Shown here: piece after piece, positions 8,298 through 18,007 of the stretch
Layout: every line of letters starts with the position of its first letter
How positions within the stretch are numbered: position 1 is the stretch's first letter
Assembly: GCA_963700515.1 (NCBI GenBank)
Contig: CAVOXY010000027.1
Coordinates: 62,001-126,000, forward strand
From: JAJRVM01 sp963700515
Lineage (GTDB): Bacteria > Planctomycetota > Planctomycetia > Pirellulales > Pirellulaceae
Reading direction: 5' to 3'
Length of the DNA stretch: 64,000 nucleotides
The notes under the pieces: generated by a model
Told to the model about the DNA's origin: nothing
Databases searched by the model: none
The model's input: only the letters and a program-made list of their open reading frames with translations
Position numbers and translations under genes: made by a program

Positions 8298-10001
8298 CTA
8301 CCCCACGATTTCGCGACGATGCTGGAGATAATCCCAGACGACGTATCGATCGAGGTCCTTGCCGGCCGTGAAGAACACTCGGCCCGATGTTTGTTGTGCC
8401 AACCGATAGGCGAACTGCACATCTTCGCGCGACTGGAACCAGGTCGAGAGCAGGAAGATATTGATGGTGATCCCTTCGCGCTGGGCGAGGTGGCCTTCAC
8501 GCAAGGTGGCATCCTCCGTCCGCTGATGAGGAGGGTAGAGGAGCAGCAGGTGCTGATCCTCAAAGTGAGCTGTCGGCAGTCCATCGGTGATCAGGATCAC
8601 TTGCCGATTGGGCGTGTCTTGGGTCGCCAGAAAGCGGCGGGCCAATTGCAGGCCATGTTGAATATTGGTGAAATGCGGCGGGATATCGAACTCCGTGATC
8701 TCCGGGTCGCTCATGTCCGCGCGCAGGCGAACGATCGGGTCGGTGATCGTAACCGGCTTCGGGAGCAAGGCCGCCAATTCGCTCACGTGACGCGGTTTGG
8801 CGAATGATGCCAGTTCGATGAACTGCAGGTAATCGCCTGGATACTCCTGGCGGATCAAGCCGTCCAAGGCGAGTCCCATGCGTTTGACGTCCACGTAGAG
8901 CCCGTCGTAGCGCATCGAACCGCTCATGTCCAGCAGCACCACCGTGGCACACTTGGGCGTATTGCGCGTGTGATGGATCTCGATGTCTTCCTGCTGCATC
9001 TCGATGGGAACATGAGCTCCACCGCGCACCATCGCATTGATCATGGAACCGACGACATCCAGGTTGGCCAGTGAATCTCCGAACTCGTAGGGACGGGTCT
9101 GCTGCAGTTCGACCGCCCCTTCACCGACCACGGGGCCCTGGTGACGACCGGTCCGAGCCGCTTGCAGATCGCTGAAGATCCGCTCCAGCAGGCGACCCTG
9201 GAACAGGCGATAGGCTTTGGGGGTCAGTTCGTACCCGTGCGGGGTCTTTTCCAGTCCCTGACGCTCGGCCATCTCGCGAATGTACTCTTCGATTTGCCGG
9301 CCCAATTCGCGCAGTTGCTCCAGGTCGCCGGGATCGGCGAACTGCGACAGCTCTTGCAGGTCGATGATCCCAATCTGTGCGGTCTTGGCTGCCTCCTGAA
9401 GCTGTTTGAGCAACCGGTCGATGGCTTCGAGTTCTTCCTTGATCCGCAGTGCCTGCTCGATGGTCAGCGGAGTGCTGCCGGTAAAGGCGTATTGGGCGGC
9501 GAGTTCATCGATCTGGTACTTGTCACCCAGTCTGGCGGCCAGCTGAACAAGCTGCCGAGCGAATGTGCCTCGCTCGTCGGCCAAGCGGTACCAGAGACGC
9601 TCCAACTCATAGATCTGTTCGTCGGCAAAGGACTGAGCAAAACTTTTTTCCAGCGACGGTGGCGGCTGCATCGTGCGGCCCAGTTTGCGATACCGTTGAG
9701 CCGCTTTCTCCTGGACGGTATTGGTCTCGTAGGTGCGGAGGATTTTTTCCTTGCGCAGGCGCAGCATCTCCAACAAGGCCTCAATGCTCGGACCAAGCCC
9801 GGCGATTTGGCGCGGATCGATGTGCACGGCGCGCGCCAGTTCCTCGTCGGTCAGCTCGCGTCGGCCGCCGTAGTAGAGCATATGCTGCATGGCGCCGGAA
9901 ACGAGATCCGGGGGCGGCGTGGTGGGGCTGGGGAAGTGCTTGGGATCATACTTCTGATAAGTATGAATAATCCCGCCGATCCGCCGTGTGGTATCGCGCA
10001 T
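8298..10001 (-). CDS. VWA-domain protein paired with MoxR-like ATPase
   Basis: 567 residues from ATG 10001, chosen because AAGGAA lies 8 nt upstream; an in-frame ATG at 10025 is the alternative. The N-terminal 300 residues are helical and charged. The C-terminal third is a von Willebrand A domain with MIDAS motif DMSGSM near residue 358 and ITDGLPT for the later metal-binding loop. It starts just after the ATPase gene ends and is surely co-expressed. MoxR/VWA pairs act as chaperone-like machines for assembling or remodelling complexes, and the client here is unknown. No signal peptide, so cytoplasmic. Confidence 0.88.
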   Translation of the reverse strand: MRDTTRRIGGIIHTYQKYDPKHFPSPTTPPPDLVSGAMQHMLYYGGRRELTDEELARAVHIDPRQIAGLGPSIEALLEMLRLRKEKILRTYETNTVQEKAAQRYRKLGRTMQPPPSLEKSFAQSFADEQIYELERLWYRLADERGTFARQLVQLAARLGDKYQIDELAAQYAFTGSTPLTIEQALRIKEELEAIDRLLKQLQEAAKTAQIGIIDLQELSQFADPGDLEQLRELGRQIEEYIREMAERQGLEKTPHGYELTPKAYRLFQGRLLERIFSDLQAARTGRHQGPVVGEGAVELQQTRPYEFGDSLANLDVVGSMINAMVRGGAHVPIEMQQEDIEIHHTRNTPKCATVVLLDMSGSMRYDGLYVDVKRMGLALDGLIRQEYPGDYLQFIELASFAKPRHVSELAALLPKPVTITDPIVRLRADMSDPEITEFDIPPHFTNIQHGLQLARRFLATQDTPNRQVILITDGLPTAHFEDQHLLLLYPPHQRTEDATLREGHLAQREGITINIFLLSTWFQSREDVQFAYRLAQQTSGRVFFTAGKDLDRYVVWDYLQHRREIVG

Positions 10002-10014
10002 CCATTGTTCCTTG

Positions 10015-11434
10015 TTACAGCTCATACACAATCCGCCCGTTGCGCTGCGAGCGGGAGATCTGGTCGGAACTGTAGAGCCCGGCCAACACGAACTCGACAC
10101 ACGACGCACGCACGGCCGCGATCTTCGGAAGCGTTCACTTCGAAGGCCTTGTCCCAGGCCGGCGGCACTCGTTTCAAACGATCCGCATAACTGGCCGACG
10201 GCAGCATGTCACCCACTTCGATCTTGACGCCGCGGGCAAAGATCTCGGCAATGGTATCCAGCCCGTGGCGATCCACGTACTCGCTGAAGACCTCTTTCAC
10301 GGCTTCCGCAATAATCGCGTCCAACACCTGTCGCTCGGTCATCTGATGGCTGGACATCATGTCGAGCTCGAGTTTGCCGAGCGCCGACGAGTGAAGATGT
10401 CCCAGGTCGCTGATCCGCGGGACCGCCGGGCGTTCACCCAACACGGCGGAGCGTTGTCGAGCGCTGGCCACCATCGTGCGGTAGTTGGCGATGCTGAACC
10501 GCGCACTCACCCCTGATTGCTGGTCAATGTACTTCGACCGCCGCGCCACGACGCTAATCTGTTCGATGATCTCGCGCATGAAATAGGGAACCACGACCGG
10601 CAAATCGCCGTCCAAGGCGATGGCCGCCTCCTGCTCCATGATTTCGATACCCAGCTGGCGGTCGCGCGGATAATGCGTGTGGATGACCGAACCGATGCGG
10701 TCCTTCAGTTGCGGAATGACTTTGCCGCTGCGGTTGAACGTGGTCGGGTTGGCCGAGAAAAGGATCAGTACGTCCAGGTCGAAACGGATCGGGTACCCGC
10801 GAATCTGCACATCCCGTTCTTCCAGGATGTTGAAGAGCCCGACTTGCACCAGTTCGTCCAGTTCGGGCAGTTCATTCATGGCGAAAATGCCGCGGTGCAT
10901 CCGCGGGATCAAGCCGAAATGGAGGGCGTCTTCCGCCGACATGCTGGTGCCGCGAGCCAACTTGGCCGGATCGATCTCGCCAATCAAGTCGGCGAACTTG
11001 GTGCCGGGCGAGAGTCGCTCCGCATAGCGATCTTCCCGCCGCCACCAGCCGATGGGGATTTCGTTCTCGGGCAGCTCGTCAAGGAGCGTCCGGCCAGCCG
11101 ACGTGATGGGGCGAAAGGGGTCCTCGTGGACCGGGATGCCGGGTACCGCAAGGTAGGGTATTTCTTCGTCCAACATGCGGGTCAACAGCCGCATGAGGCG
11201 ACTCTTGGCCTGACCCTTCTCGCCCAAAAAGAGCATGTCGTGCTGGGCAATCAGGCTGATGTTGATCTCCGGAATCACCGTCTCGTCGTAGCCGATGATG
11301 CCGGGGAACAGCTCTTCGCCGGCCGTCAGCATGCGGAGAAAGTTGTCGTGAATCTCTTGTTTCACACTTTTCGATACCCAGCCACTCTCCCGCAGTTCGC
11401 GCAATGTGGCAGGTCGGACGTACGTAGTAGACAT
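10015..11434 (-). CDS. MoxR/Mg-chelatase-like AAA+ ATPase (frameshift near the C-terminus)
   Basis: ATG 11434 gives about 472 residues. Walker A is GEKGQAKS at residues 71-78, the Walker B region IFAMNELPELDE is near 183-194, and sensor-1-like ILFSANP is near 224-230. The C-terminal helical lid contains ISVVARRSKYIDQQSG. One indel near 10125 moves the last 30 residues (ending RSQRNGRIVYEL) to another frame, stopping at 10015. The downstream VWA gene begins within that end. Role: ATP-driven remodelling with the VWA partner, by family knowledge. It differs in sequence from the second MoxR at 61-62 kb. Confidence 0.88.
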
Positions 11435-11680
11435 GGGGATAGGGTCCCTTTTTGCACTTGTGGGAAAGAGCTACCTCAGAGCTGCCAGGCGCAGCTGCCG
11501 GGCCGCCGCACCTGCTCGGTGTATTGTAGCGCCGAGGACTCCTGGGCCAAGCGTGACGCGGGACCCCGCGACAAGAAATGAGTCACGTGTAACCATCCGT
11601 TCGCTGCGGCGTCTGTACTGATGTAGCTAGTGAGGTAGGATGCCGGCCTGCGTCGGATTTCCAGGAGAAAGGCAATAAAC

Positions 11681-12180
11681 ATGCGAAAAATCGGAGTATT
11701 GCTGGCCCTTGCCAGCGTGATGGGCGTCGCGGCGGCGTCCTTGAACACGAACGGCAGCAACCTGACGCCCCAGGACACGACGGGGTCAGAGGGTCGCCGA
11801 CCGCAAACTCGCACAGAAACCACTACAAACGGAGATGAAGTTATGTTCTGGCTCGACCAAGAACGCTAACAAAGTAGAACATGCCGGCGACGACGATTTC
11901 CAGCAGAAGGTGTTGGGGGCCAGCGAGCCGGTGCTGGTCGATTTCTACGCCGACTGGTGTGGGCCGTGCCGAATGATCGGGCCCGTGCTGGAAGAGCTGG
12001 CTCGCGAATTTCCCACGGCACGAATCGTGAAGGTCAACGTCGATCAGAGCCCACAATCTGGCCGCGACCTACGGTATCGAGTCCATTCCGGCGCTGCTGG
12101 TGTTCCACAACGGCAAGCTGGTCAATCGTCACGTGGGCCTGGCCAACAAAGCTCAACTGCAATCGATGCTCGGGCTGTAA
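11681..12180 (+). CDS. exported thioredoxin, frameshifted (or short leader gene plus thioredoxin)
   Basis: ATG 11681 has AGGAGAAAGG upstream and a clear signal peptide (MRKIGVLLALASVMGVAAAS). That frame closes at 11869. A thioredoxin domain follows in another frame: DDDFQQKVLGASEPVLVDF, active site WCGPC, then KVNVDQSP. A further shift near 12055 leads to the conserved end (YGIESIPALLVFHNGKLV, cis-proline IP) stopping at 12178-12180. Either this is one exported thioredoxin with two indels, or a 62-residue exported peptide followed by a cytoplasmic thioredoxin starting at 11835. The redox fold is certain, the gene structure is not. Confidence 0.7.
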
Positions 12181-12276
12181 CGGATTGGCTGAGAGCTGAG
12201 GTCAGAGCAGTTGAAAAATCGTCAATGCCGAAACGTCCCGAACGCTACGGCGTTGGCTCGCTGCGAGTCAACAACT

Positions 12277-12836
12277 GTAGCTGAGCCCGTCGAGGGCTCA
12301 GCGGAACCCTACGTTCCCCCGTAGCTGAGCCCGCCGAGGGCTCAGCGGAACCCGGAACGCGTGCCCGCTTCATCTGAAGCCTGGGCGGCTTCAGCTACGT
12401 CGGCTCGTAGCTGAGCCCGCCGAGGGCTCAGCGGAACCCGGAACGCGTGCTCGCTTCATCTGAAGCCTGGGCGGCTTCAGCTACGTCGGCTCGTAGCTGA
12501 GCCCGCCGAGGGCTCAGCGGAACCCGGACCGCGTGCTCGCTTCATCTGAAGCCTGGGCGGCTTCAGCTACGTCGGCTCGTAGCTGAGCCCGCGGAGGGCT
12601 CAGCGGAACCCGGACCGTGTGCTCGCTTCTTCTGAAGCCTGGGCGGCTTCAGCTACGTCGGCTCGTAGCTGAGCCCGCGGAGGGCTCAGCGGAACCCTGA
12701 CCGTGTGCCCGCTTCTTCTGAAGCCTGGGCGGCTTCAGCTACGTCGGCTCGTAGCTGAGCCCGCCGAGGGCTCAGCGGAACCCGGACCGCGTGCTCGACT
12801 TCGTCTGAAGCCTGGGCGGCTTCAGCTACGTCGGCG
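12277..12836 (+). repeat. 86-bp tandem array A (six full units)
   Basis: Units begin GTAGCTGAGCCC at 12321, 12407, 12493, 12579, 12665 and 12751, exactly 86 bp apart, with a partial copy at 12277. Each unit contains two hairpins with 8-bp stems and 5-nt loops: CTGAGCCC/GGGCTCAG with loop GCCGA or GCGGA, and CTGAAGCC/GGCTTCAG with loop TGGGC. The linker after the first hairpin reads CGGAACCCGGA in this array. No coding potential is claimed. Confidence 0.95.
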
Positions 12837-13005
12837 GTAGCGAGTCGCGATCCGCAGACGCCACCTCGTCGTCGGGATCGTCCGTTTCGATGAACCCCAG
12901 TCCGCAGCATGCGGCACATTCCTCGCGCGACAGCAGGAATCGGCTTTCGCCTTTGAAGTAGCAGTTCTGTCCCGTGCCGTGACACTCTTCACACGTTCTC
13001 ATCAT
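12826..13005 (-). CDS. small DnaJ-type zinc-ribbon protein
   Basis: Fifty-nine residues, ATG 13005 with AGAGG 5 nt upstream. Two CxxCxGxG motifs (CEECHGTG at 5-12 and CAACCGLG at 30-37) form one zinc site of the DnaJ cysteine-rich type. The C-terminus is acidic (TDDPDDEVASADRD). The TAG stop (12828-12826) is the TAG of the GTAGC in the last array unit, so the gene ends exactly at the repeat. It may be a small protein-binding zinc finger. I know of no assigned function for such short planctomycete proteins. Confidence 0.75.
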   Translation of the reverse strand: MMRTCEECHGTGQNCYFKGESRFLLSREECAACCGLGFIETDDPDDEVASADRDSLPPT

Positions 13006-13094
13006 GGTCACCTCTGCTTGTCACACAGCGCGCTGACTTGATCGGACAGCGTGTTCCCATGCACTGCTCAGTGGTAGACTATATTCTACTGCCG

Positions 13095-13171
13095 GTGGCT
13101 ACGCTCGCCAGGGCGTGGGGGCGCAGGCGAACGGCCTGCCAGTTGTGCCTCCGTCTGGCGACGGTAGCCAC
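13095..13171. repeat. inverted repeat between the divergent zinc-ribbon and hydrolase genes
   Basis: GTGGCTACGCTCGCCAG at 13095-13111 pairs at 15 of 17 positions with CTGGCGACGGTAGCCAC at 13155-13171, with a 43-nt loop. It sits 35 bp before the hydrolase ATG, so it may act on mRNA folding or as an operator. No regulator is evident. Confidence 0.5.
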
Positions 13172-13205
13172 GGTGTGGGGGCGTGGGAACCACGCAGAGG
13201 CTCCG

Positions 13206-14159
13206 ATGAAGAATCGTCGTAAGATGCTGCTTGCCGCTCTGGTGCCCGTGGCCTTCGCCGTCGGCTGGCTGTGCGGAGCTGTCGTTCACCGTGCATCGCT
13301 GAGCGGGATTGATGCGAAAGAGGAACAGACCGCTGAAGAACTTCGAGTAGCCAACGAAACGATCACTCGGCAGCGAATGATGCTGCGGGACGAAACCCTG
13401 AGCAGTTCCAGGCGATCGGTCGAGGAATTGTTCGGTCTTTTTCCCGCGAAGTACCCGCAAGGCGATTGGAGTCCGGCGGAAACGGTATTCGAGGATTGCT
13501 GGTTCCAGGCTCTGGATGGCATTCGGTTGCACGGGTGGTATGCTCGGCACGCGCACCCGCAAGCGGTGCTTCTCTTTCTGCACGGGAATGCGGGAAATGT
13601 CGCGGATCGCGCCGCCGTCTGCGCGTATTTGCGAGAGTATCTTAGTGCGTCAGTACTACTGTTTGACTACCGGGGTTACGGACGCAGTGAAGGCCAGCCG
13701 ACCATCGAGGGCATGCTCAACGACGCGCGTGCCGCACGCGATTATCTTGCTGCCCGCGAGCGTGTTGAACCGCGCAGTGTTGTGCTGTTGGGACGGTCGT
13801 TTGGAGGTGCCCTGGCGGTCGAGCTGGCCGCTGAGGAGGGGGCGAGGGGATTAGTGCTGGAGAGTACCTTTTCGTCGCTACGCGACGTGGCAGGCGTGCA
13901 TTATCCCCCGTATCTCGTCAATCTGCTGGTGGCGGATCGACTGAAATCCTCCAACCGTATTCGTGGGTATCATGGACCGCTGCTGCAAAGCCACGGGGAT
14001 AGTGACCGCGTCATTCCTTTTGCCTCGGGTCAGCGGTTATTCGACAACGCAAATCAGCCCAAGACGTTTGTGCGCGTCTCCGGTGCCGATCACAATGACG
14101 CTCAGTCCCCCGACTATTATCGGCAACTGAAACAGTTCATCGCGTCGCTCTCCCCGTAG
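13206..14159 (+). CDS. membrane-anchored alpha/beta hydrolase
   Basis: 317 residues. ATG 13206 is chosen because AGAGG lies 5 nt upstream and the product then starts with MKNRRKMLLAALVPVAFAV, a signal anchor. Residues 35-75 are heptad-like, followed by an alpha/beta hydrolase domain: oxyanion-side HGNAGN, nucleophile motif GRSFGG, acid in GDSDRVIP and histidine in GADHND. This layout matches the Bem46-like serine hydrolases. The substrate is unknown. Its TAG stop (14157-14159) is the TAG of the first GTAGC of array B, so the coding sequence runs directly into the repeat. Confidence 0.88.
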   Translation: MKNRRKMLLAALVPVAFAVGWLCGAVVHRASLSGIDAKEEQTAEELRVANETITRQRMMLRDETLSSSRRSVEELFGLFPAKYPQGDWSPAETVFEDCWFQALDGIRLHGWYARHAHPQAVLLFLHGNAGNVADRAAVCAYLREYLSASVLLFDYRGYGRSEGQPTIEGMLNDARAARDYLAARERVEPRSVVLLGRSFGGALAVELAAEEGARGLVLESTFSSLRDVAGVHYPPYLVNLLVADRLKSSNRIRGYHGPLLQSHGDSDRVIPFASGQRLFDNANQPKTFVRVSGADHNDAQSPDYYRQLKQFIASLSP

Positions 14160-14872
14160 CTGAGCCCGCCGAGGGCTCAGCAGAACGTGGACCGCGTGCT
14201 GACTTCTTCTGAAGCCTGGGCGGCTTCAGCTACGTCGGCTCGTAGCTGAGCCCGCGGAGGGCTCAGCAGAATGTGGACCGCGTGCTGACTTCGTCTGAAG
14301 CCTGGGCGGCTTCAGCTACGTCGGCTCGTAGCTGAGCCCGCGGAGGGCTCAGCAGAACGTGGACCGCGTGCTGACTTCGTTCTGAAGCCTGGGCGGCTTC
14401 AGCTACGTCGGCTCGTAGCTGAGCCCGCGGAGGGCTCAGCAGAATGTGGACCGCGTGCTGACTTCGTCTGAAGCCTGGGCGGCTTCAGCTACGTCGGCTC
14501 GTAGCTGAGCCCGCCGAGGGCTCAGCAGAATGTGGACCGCGTGCTGACTTCTTCGGAAGCCTGGGCGGCTTCAGCTACGTCGGCTCGTAGCTGAGCCCGC
14601 GGAGGGCTCAGCAGAATGTGGACCGCGTGCTGACTTCGTCTGAAGCCTGGGCGGCTTCAGCTACGCGTGCTCGTAGCTGAGCCCGCCGAGGGCTCAGCAG
14701 AACGTGGACCGCGTGCTGACTTCTTCTGAAGCCTGGGCGGCTTCAGCTACGTCGGCTCGTAGCTGAGCCCGCCGAGGGCTCAGCAGAATGTGGACCGCGT
14801 GCTCGACTTCGTCGGAAGCCTGGGCGGCTTCAGCTACGTCGGCTTGTAGCTGAGCCCGCCGAGGGCTCAGCA
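14156..14872 (+). repeat. 86-bp tandem array B (eight full units plus partial)
   Basis: GTAGCTGAGCCC starts at 14156, 14242, 14328, 14415, 14501, 14587, 14673, 14759 and 14846 (spacing 86, twice 87). The two hairpins are the same as in array A. The linker is different and array-specific: CAGAAYGTGGACCGCGTGC here against CGGAACCCGGAMCGCGTGC in array A. Each array has therefore been homogenised or expanded separately. Confidence 0.95.
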
Positions 14873-14945
14873 AAGTGGGTGAAAGCGTTCCGGGCGACTG
14901 AAGCCTGTAGTGGGGTGGAACGTGAACATTGTGAACCATTTTCTC

Positions 14946-14999
14946 GCGACCAACGGGAGCGGGTTGGCGGAGCGGTAGCTTGAAATTGGTTCGAGGCAC
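14946..14999. repeat. dispersed repeat E, copy 1
   Basis: About 54 bp beginning GCGACCAACGGGAGCGGGTT and containing GGTAGCT. A second copy is at 53688-53746 (with an extra CGAGC). Copy 1 lies immediately 3' of the minus-strand oxidoreductase at 15007. Confidence 0.75.
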
Positions 15000-15006
15000 T
15001 GCCTCG

Positions 15007-16030
15007 TTAGCGACTCTCTTTGGCGACCGCCTGTTTGGCCTTCTCCAACACGCTATCCAGGCTCACCGGCACGCCCCCCTGGCGTTTGCTTTCGTCGGCG
15101 GCCTGCATGAAGGCGTAGATTTCGAGCGTCTGCTCGGCCGACACGGGAGGTTGGCCGGTGCGGAAGAAGCGGACGATTTCGATGAGCAGGTACTCGTAGC
15201 CGCCGAATTGGCCGGAGGGGGCAATGCCTTGGTCACCGAATACCGTGGCGCCGAAACCGACTCGGCCCTGCAAGATGCCGCGATAAGTGCCCAACCTTCC
15301 ATCCTTCCACACGCCGGCGGCCAGGTCGGCTGTCGGGGTCTTCACGCGGGTGACACTCTGGCAACCGGGTCCCATGATGGTGAACAGCAGTTCGCTGCCA
15401 TGGATGCCATAGTAGAACAGATCGGGATGGCTTGGTTCCAGCGGAGCATTGGAACTGTAGGCGTCACAGCCGAGTACCTTGCCCACTCGCGGATCGTTTG
15501 GCATGCCGGCGATATCCCGGACTGTAACGCAGCGATGAACTGGAGAAGCACGGAGTTCCGCTGGTCCGAGCCAACTCGAAGATGCGCACCACATCCTCCA
15601 GCGACGCGGCCACCGGTTTGTCGACGAAGACTGGTTTGTGAGCGGCAAACACGGGTTTGATTTGGGCCAGGTGAGGCCGGCCGTCGATGCTCAACAGCAA
15701 GACCGCGTCGACTTTCGGCAGCAGTTGCTCCACCGTTTCGACAATCTCGACCCCCATGTCACGCATCGCTTGCGTGTTCTGTTGGATGTTGTCCGCGCTG
15801 AACGGAATGTCCGGACTGAATGCCGCGACCGCGGCGACCACCTTCATCTCGTTAATCGGGGCGGGGGACTTCGGATCAGTGATAATCTTGGTCCAGGGTA
15901 CCGCGTGCGCGTCCAAACCAATGATCCCCACGCGGATCGGTGTCTCCGGTGCCGAGTCCTGAGCCGACGCGGGCAAACCGGCGAAACAGACGAGCACAAT
16001 CAACATTCGCAGCGCAAGTGAAGCAGACAT
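15007..16030 (-). CDS. exported Gfo/Idh/MocA-family protein, frameshifted
   Basis: ATG 16030 begins a signal peptide (LALRMLIVLVCFAGLPASA). The Rossmann-like domain starts IRVGIIGLDAHA, with the strand-4 motif DAVLLLSIDGRP and the catalytic-region FVDKPV where the family usually has EKP. An indel near 15520 moves the C-terminal domain (DIAGMPNDPRVGKVLG onward) to another frame, ending at 15007. Exported members of this family are common in planctomycetes. Some lack a full nucleotide-binding motif, and the glycine-poor GLDAHA here suggests weak or no NAD binding. It lies just downstream of the sugar operon. Confidence 0.82.
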
Positions 16031-16157
16031 GAAGTACTCTCCCAGATGTAATGGTCGGATTGTCCGTCATTCGAATTTGTTTCGTTATTGGTGCTTCGGA
16101 TTTCCCGCCCACCGAGCGCCCGAGCGTCGCGCAAGTCTACGTAGCGGCATCCATTCC

Positions 16158-16931
16158 CTACCAGGGGGGCAGGCAGAGCGTACCGCCTTCCAGGTGAATG
16201 ACGCTGCCATTGATGAATCCGGCCTCATCGGTCAGCAAGAAACCAACGGCGTGTGCGACGTCGATGGGCTGGCCCATGCGTTGGACCGGGATTTTCTTGG
16301 CGACCTGTGCGTAGAGGACATCTTTGGGAGTATCCCAGCCGGCGCACGAATCGGCCAGCATGGGCGTGTCGATCGTGCCCGGACTGACGGCCACGAACCG
16401 CACGCCGTGCGGGCTGTGGTCGGTGGTGAGGGATCGCATCAGGGCGACCACGGCCGCCTTCGACGCACAATAGACCCCATGAGCTGGAAACCCGATCTCC
16501 GCGGCCACGGACGTGGTGAAGCAGATGACTCCTTTTCCCTGACGTTCCATGATCGGGATCGCGTACTTGGCGACGAGTACGGGCCCGAGCAGATTCACGT
16601 TGATCAGGGTATGGAAGTCTTCGAGTGTGATGTCGGTGATCTTCTGGTTGCGCAGCACACCGGCGTTGGCGTGCACGCAATCGAGTCGGCCGAATTGCTG
16701 GACGGCCCGCTCGATGGCGGCTTTCACATCGGCCTCCTGGCTTGTGTCGCCGTAGTGGAACAGGCAGGCTAATCCTTCATCGCTCAGTTGCCGTGCCAAC
16801 GCCGTTCCGGCTTCCTGCTGAATGGACATCGTAACGACCTTGGCGCCATGACGGGCAAACAGTTGGGTGCAAGCCTCTCCGATACCGGAGGTGCCGCCCG
16901 TAATGAGAATGACTTTGTCTTGGAGGTGCAT
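16158..16931 (-). CDS. short-chain dehydrogenase/reductase (SDR)
   Basis: Intact, 257 residues, ATG 16931 with AAGGAG 7 nt upstream. Classical SDR motifs: GGTSGIG cofactor loop at 13-19, NAGV at about 91, catalytic YCASK, and PGTIDTPM after the active site. Predicted NAD(P)-dependent oxidation or reduction of a sugar or polyol. It is the last gene of a minus-strand run with an isomerase, an oxidoreductase, a VOC protein and an epimerase, which suggests a catabolic pathway for an unusual sugar. Confidence 0.92.
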   Translation of the reverse strand: MHLQDKVILITGGTSGIGEACTQLFARHGAKVVTMSIQQEAGTALARQLSDEGLACLFHYGDTSQEADVKAAIERAVQQFGRLDCVHANAGVLRNQKITDITLEDFHTLINVNLLGPVLVAKYAIPIMERQGKGVICFTTSVAAEIGFPAHGVYCASKAAVVALMRSLTTDHSPHGVRFVAVSPGTIDTPMLADSCAGWDTPKDVLYAQVAKKIPVQRMGQPIDVAHAVGFLLTDEAGFINGSVIHLEGGTLCLPPW

Positions 16932-17011
16932 GGTTGGTCTCCTTCTGTCGCTGCTGCGATCGATCTGAGCCGGAATCAAAGCGGGGAGACGTCTTTCATG
17001 TCGGTGCTTTG

Positions 17012-18002
17012 CTATCCTTGGTAGCCGGACCGTTGTCGCCGTTGGCGGCCCGATTGCCGGAACTCAACGGCTTCGTCGATCAAGCGGCGGATGTCGTAGC
17101 GGGGGCGATAACCGAGCACATAGCGTGCTTTGGTGGTGTCAATGCAGAAGTCCCGTCCCACCGGGTCGACCAATTCGAGCACGTCGATCTCCAGTTGTTG
17201 GGCCACATACTGGGCCGCTTTCACGTAATTGAACGGATCGGTCATCGCGATCATGAAGGTCTCGCCTTCCACGCCGTCGCGCTCAAGCGCCAGCAGGAAC
17301 GCCTGAACACAGTCTTCCACGGCGACGATGTGCCGCAGCATGGGGCGGCCGTCAGGGTGACGCAGGGCGACGGCCGCGTCTGCTCCGGACGCGGCGTGAC
17401 GGCGTTGCTGGTCGTCCATCAATTCGTGCCACACGGGAATGCCAAAGTTGTCGCCGGCGACGGTGAGATGGTTAAGAATGTCGTCTTCGGCATGGATCCA
17501 GGAGATGCGCAGGCAGACGGTGGGCACGCCGGCCTGGTGAAAGTACTGCTGGAACATCGCCTCTTCGAGTACCTTGGAGAGCGCGTAGTAGCCCGGATAG
17601 GCGGCCACCGGCATGTCCTCGCGGATCGGGACCGGCTGCGGGTTGAAATAGATCCCGTTGACCGCGTCGCCGCTGGCCAGGATCACGCGCCGGGGCGCCT
17701 TGGTACGCATGGCCGCATCGAGCAAGTTGAACGTTCCCTGGAGACTGACCTTGATCAAGCGCGTCTCGGTCTTCCTTGCACGTGGCAAGGTGGATCACCG
17801 CATCGCTGCCCGATACCAGTTCTTCCATCAAGCCCGCGTCGGCCACGTCACCCGATACTTCCTCGACACCCGGGATACCGACTCCGTAGCGATGACGCAG
17901 CGCACGGACTTGGTAGCCGGTCTGCAGCAATGCTTCGCACAAGGGGGTCCCCAGTTTCCCGCTGGCCCCGGTTACCAGTACACGTTGGATGGAGCTTGGC
18001 AT
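17012..18002 (-). CDS. NAD-dependent epimerase/dehydratase, frameshifted
   Basis: ATG 18002 opens VLVTGASGKLG (the TGxxGxxG loop), continuing to DAVIHLATCKEDR. Near 17775 a base appears lost and the product continues in another frame: VSLQGTFNLLDAAMR, the YxxxK catalytic pair in PGYYALSK, and a C-terminal substrate domain to 17012. It is an extended SDR acting on a sugar or nucleotide sugar. The stop of the upstream VOC gene is 5 bp away, so the two are co-transcribed. Confidence 0.85.
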
Positions 18003-18007
18003 AGCGA

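Noticed and set aside
9141..10190. 349-codon plus-strand frame opposite the VWA gene
   Set aside because: Antisense shadow of a VWA protein with MIDAS motif, produced by GC-rich codon bias.
10517..11581. 354-codon plus-strand frame opposite the MoxR-like ATPase
   Set aside because: It is the antisense shadow of a gene with clear Walker motifs. The plus-strand product has no family match.
12277..14872. Arrays A and B as CRISPR arrays
   Set aside because: The whole 86-bp unit is repeated, with no unique spacers and no cas genes nearby.
16934..18004. 356-codon plus-strand frame opposite the epimerase
   Set aside because: Antisense to a two-piece epimerase with TGASGKLG and YxxxK. No independent support.
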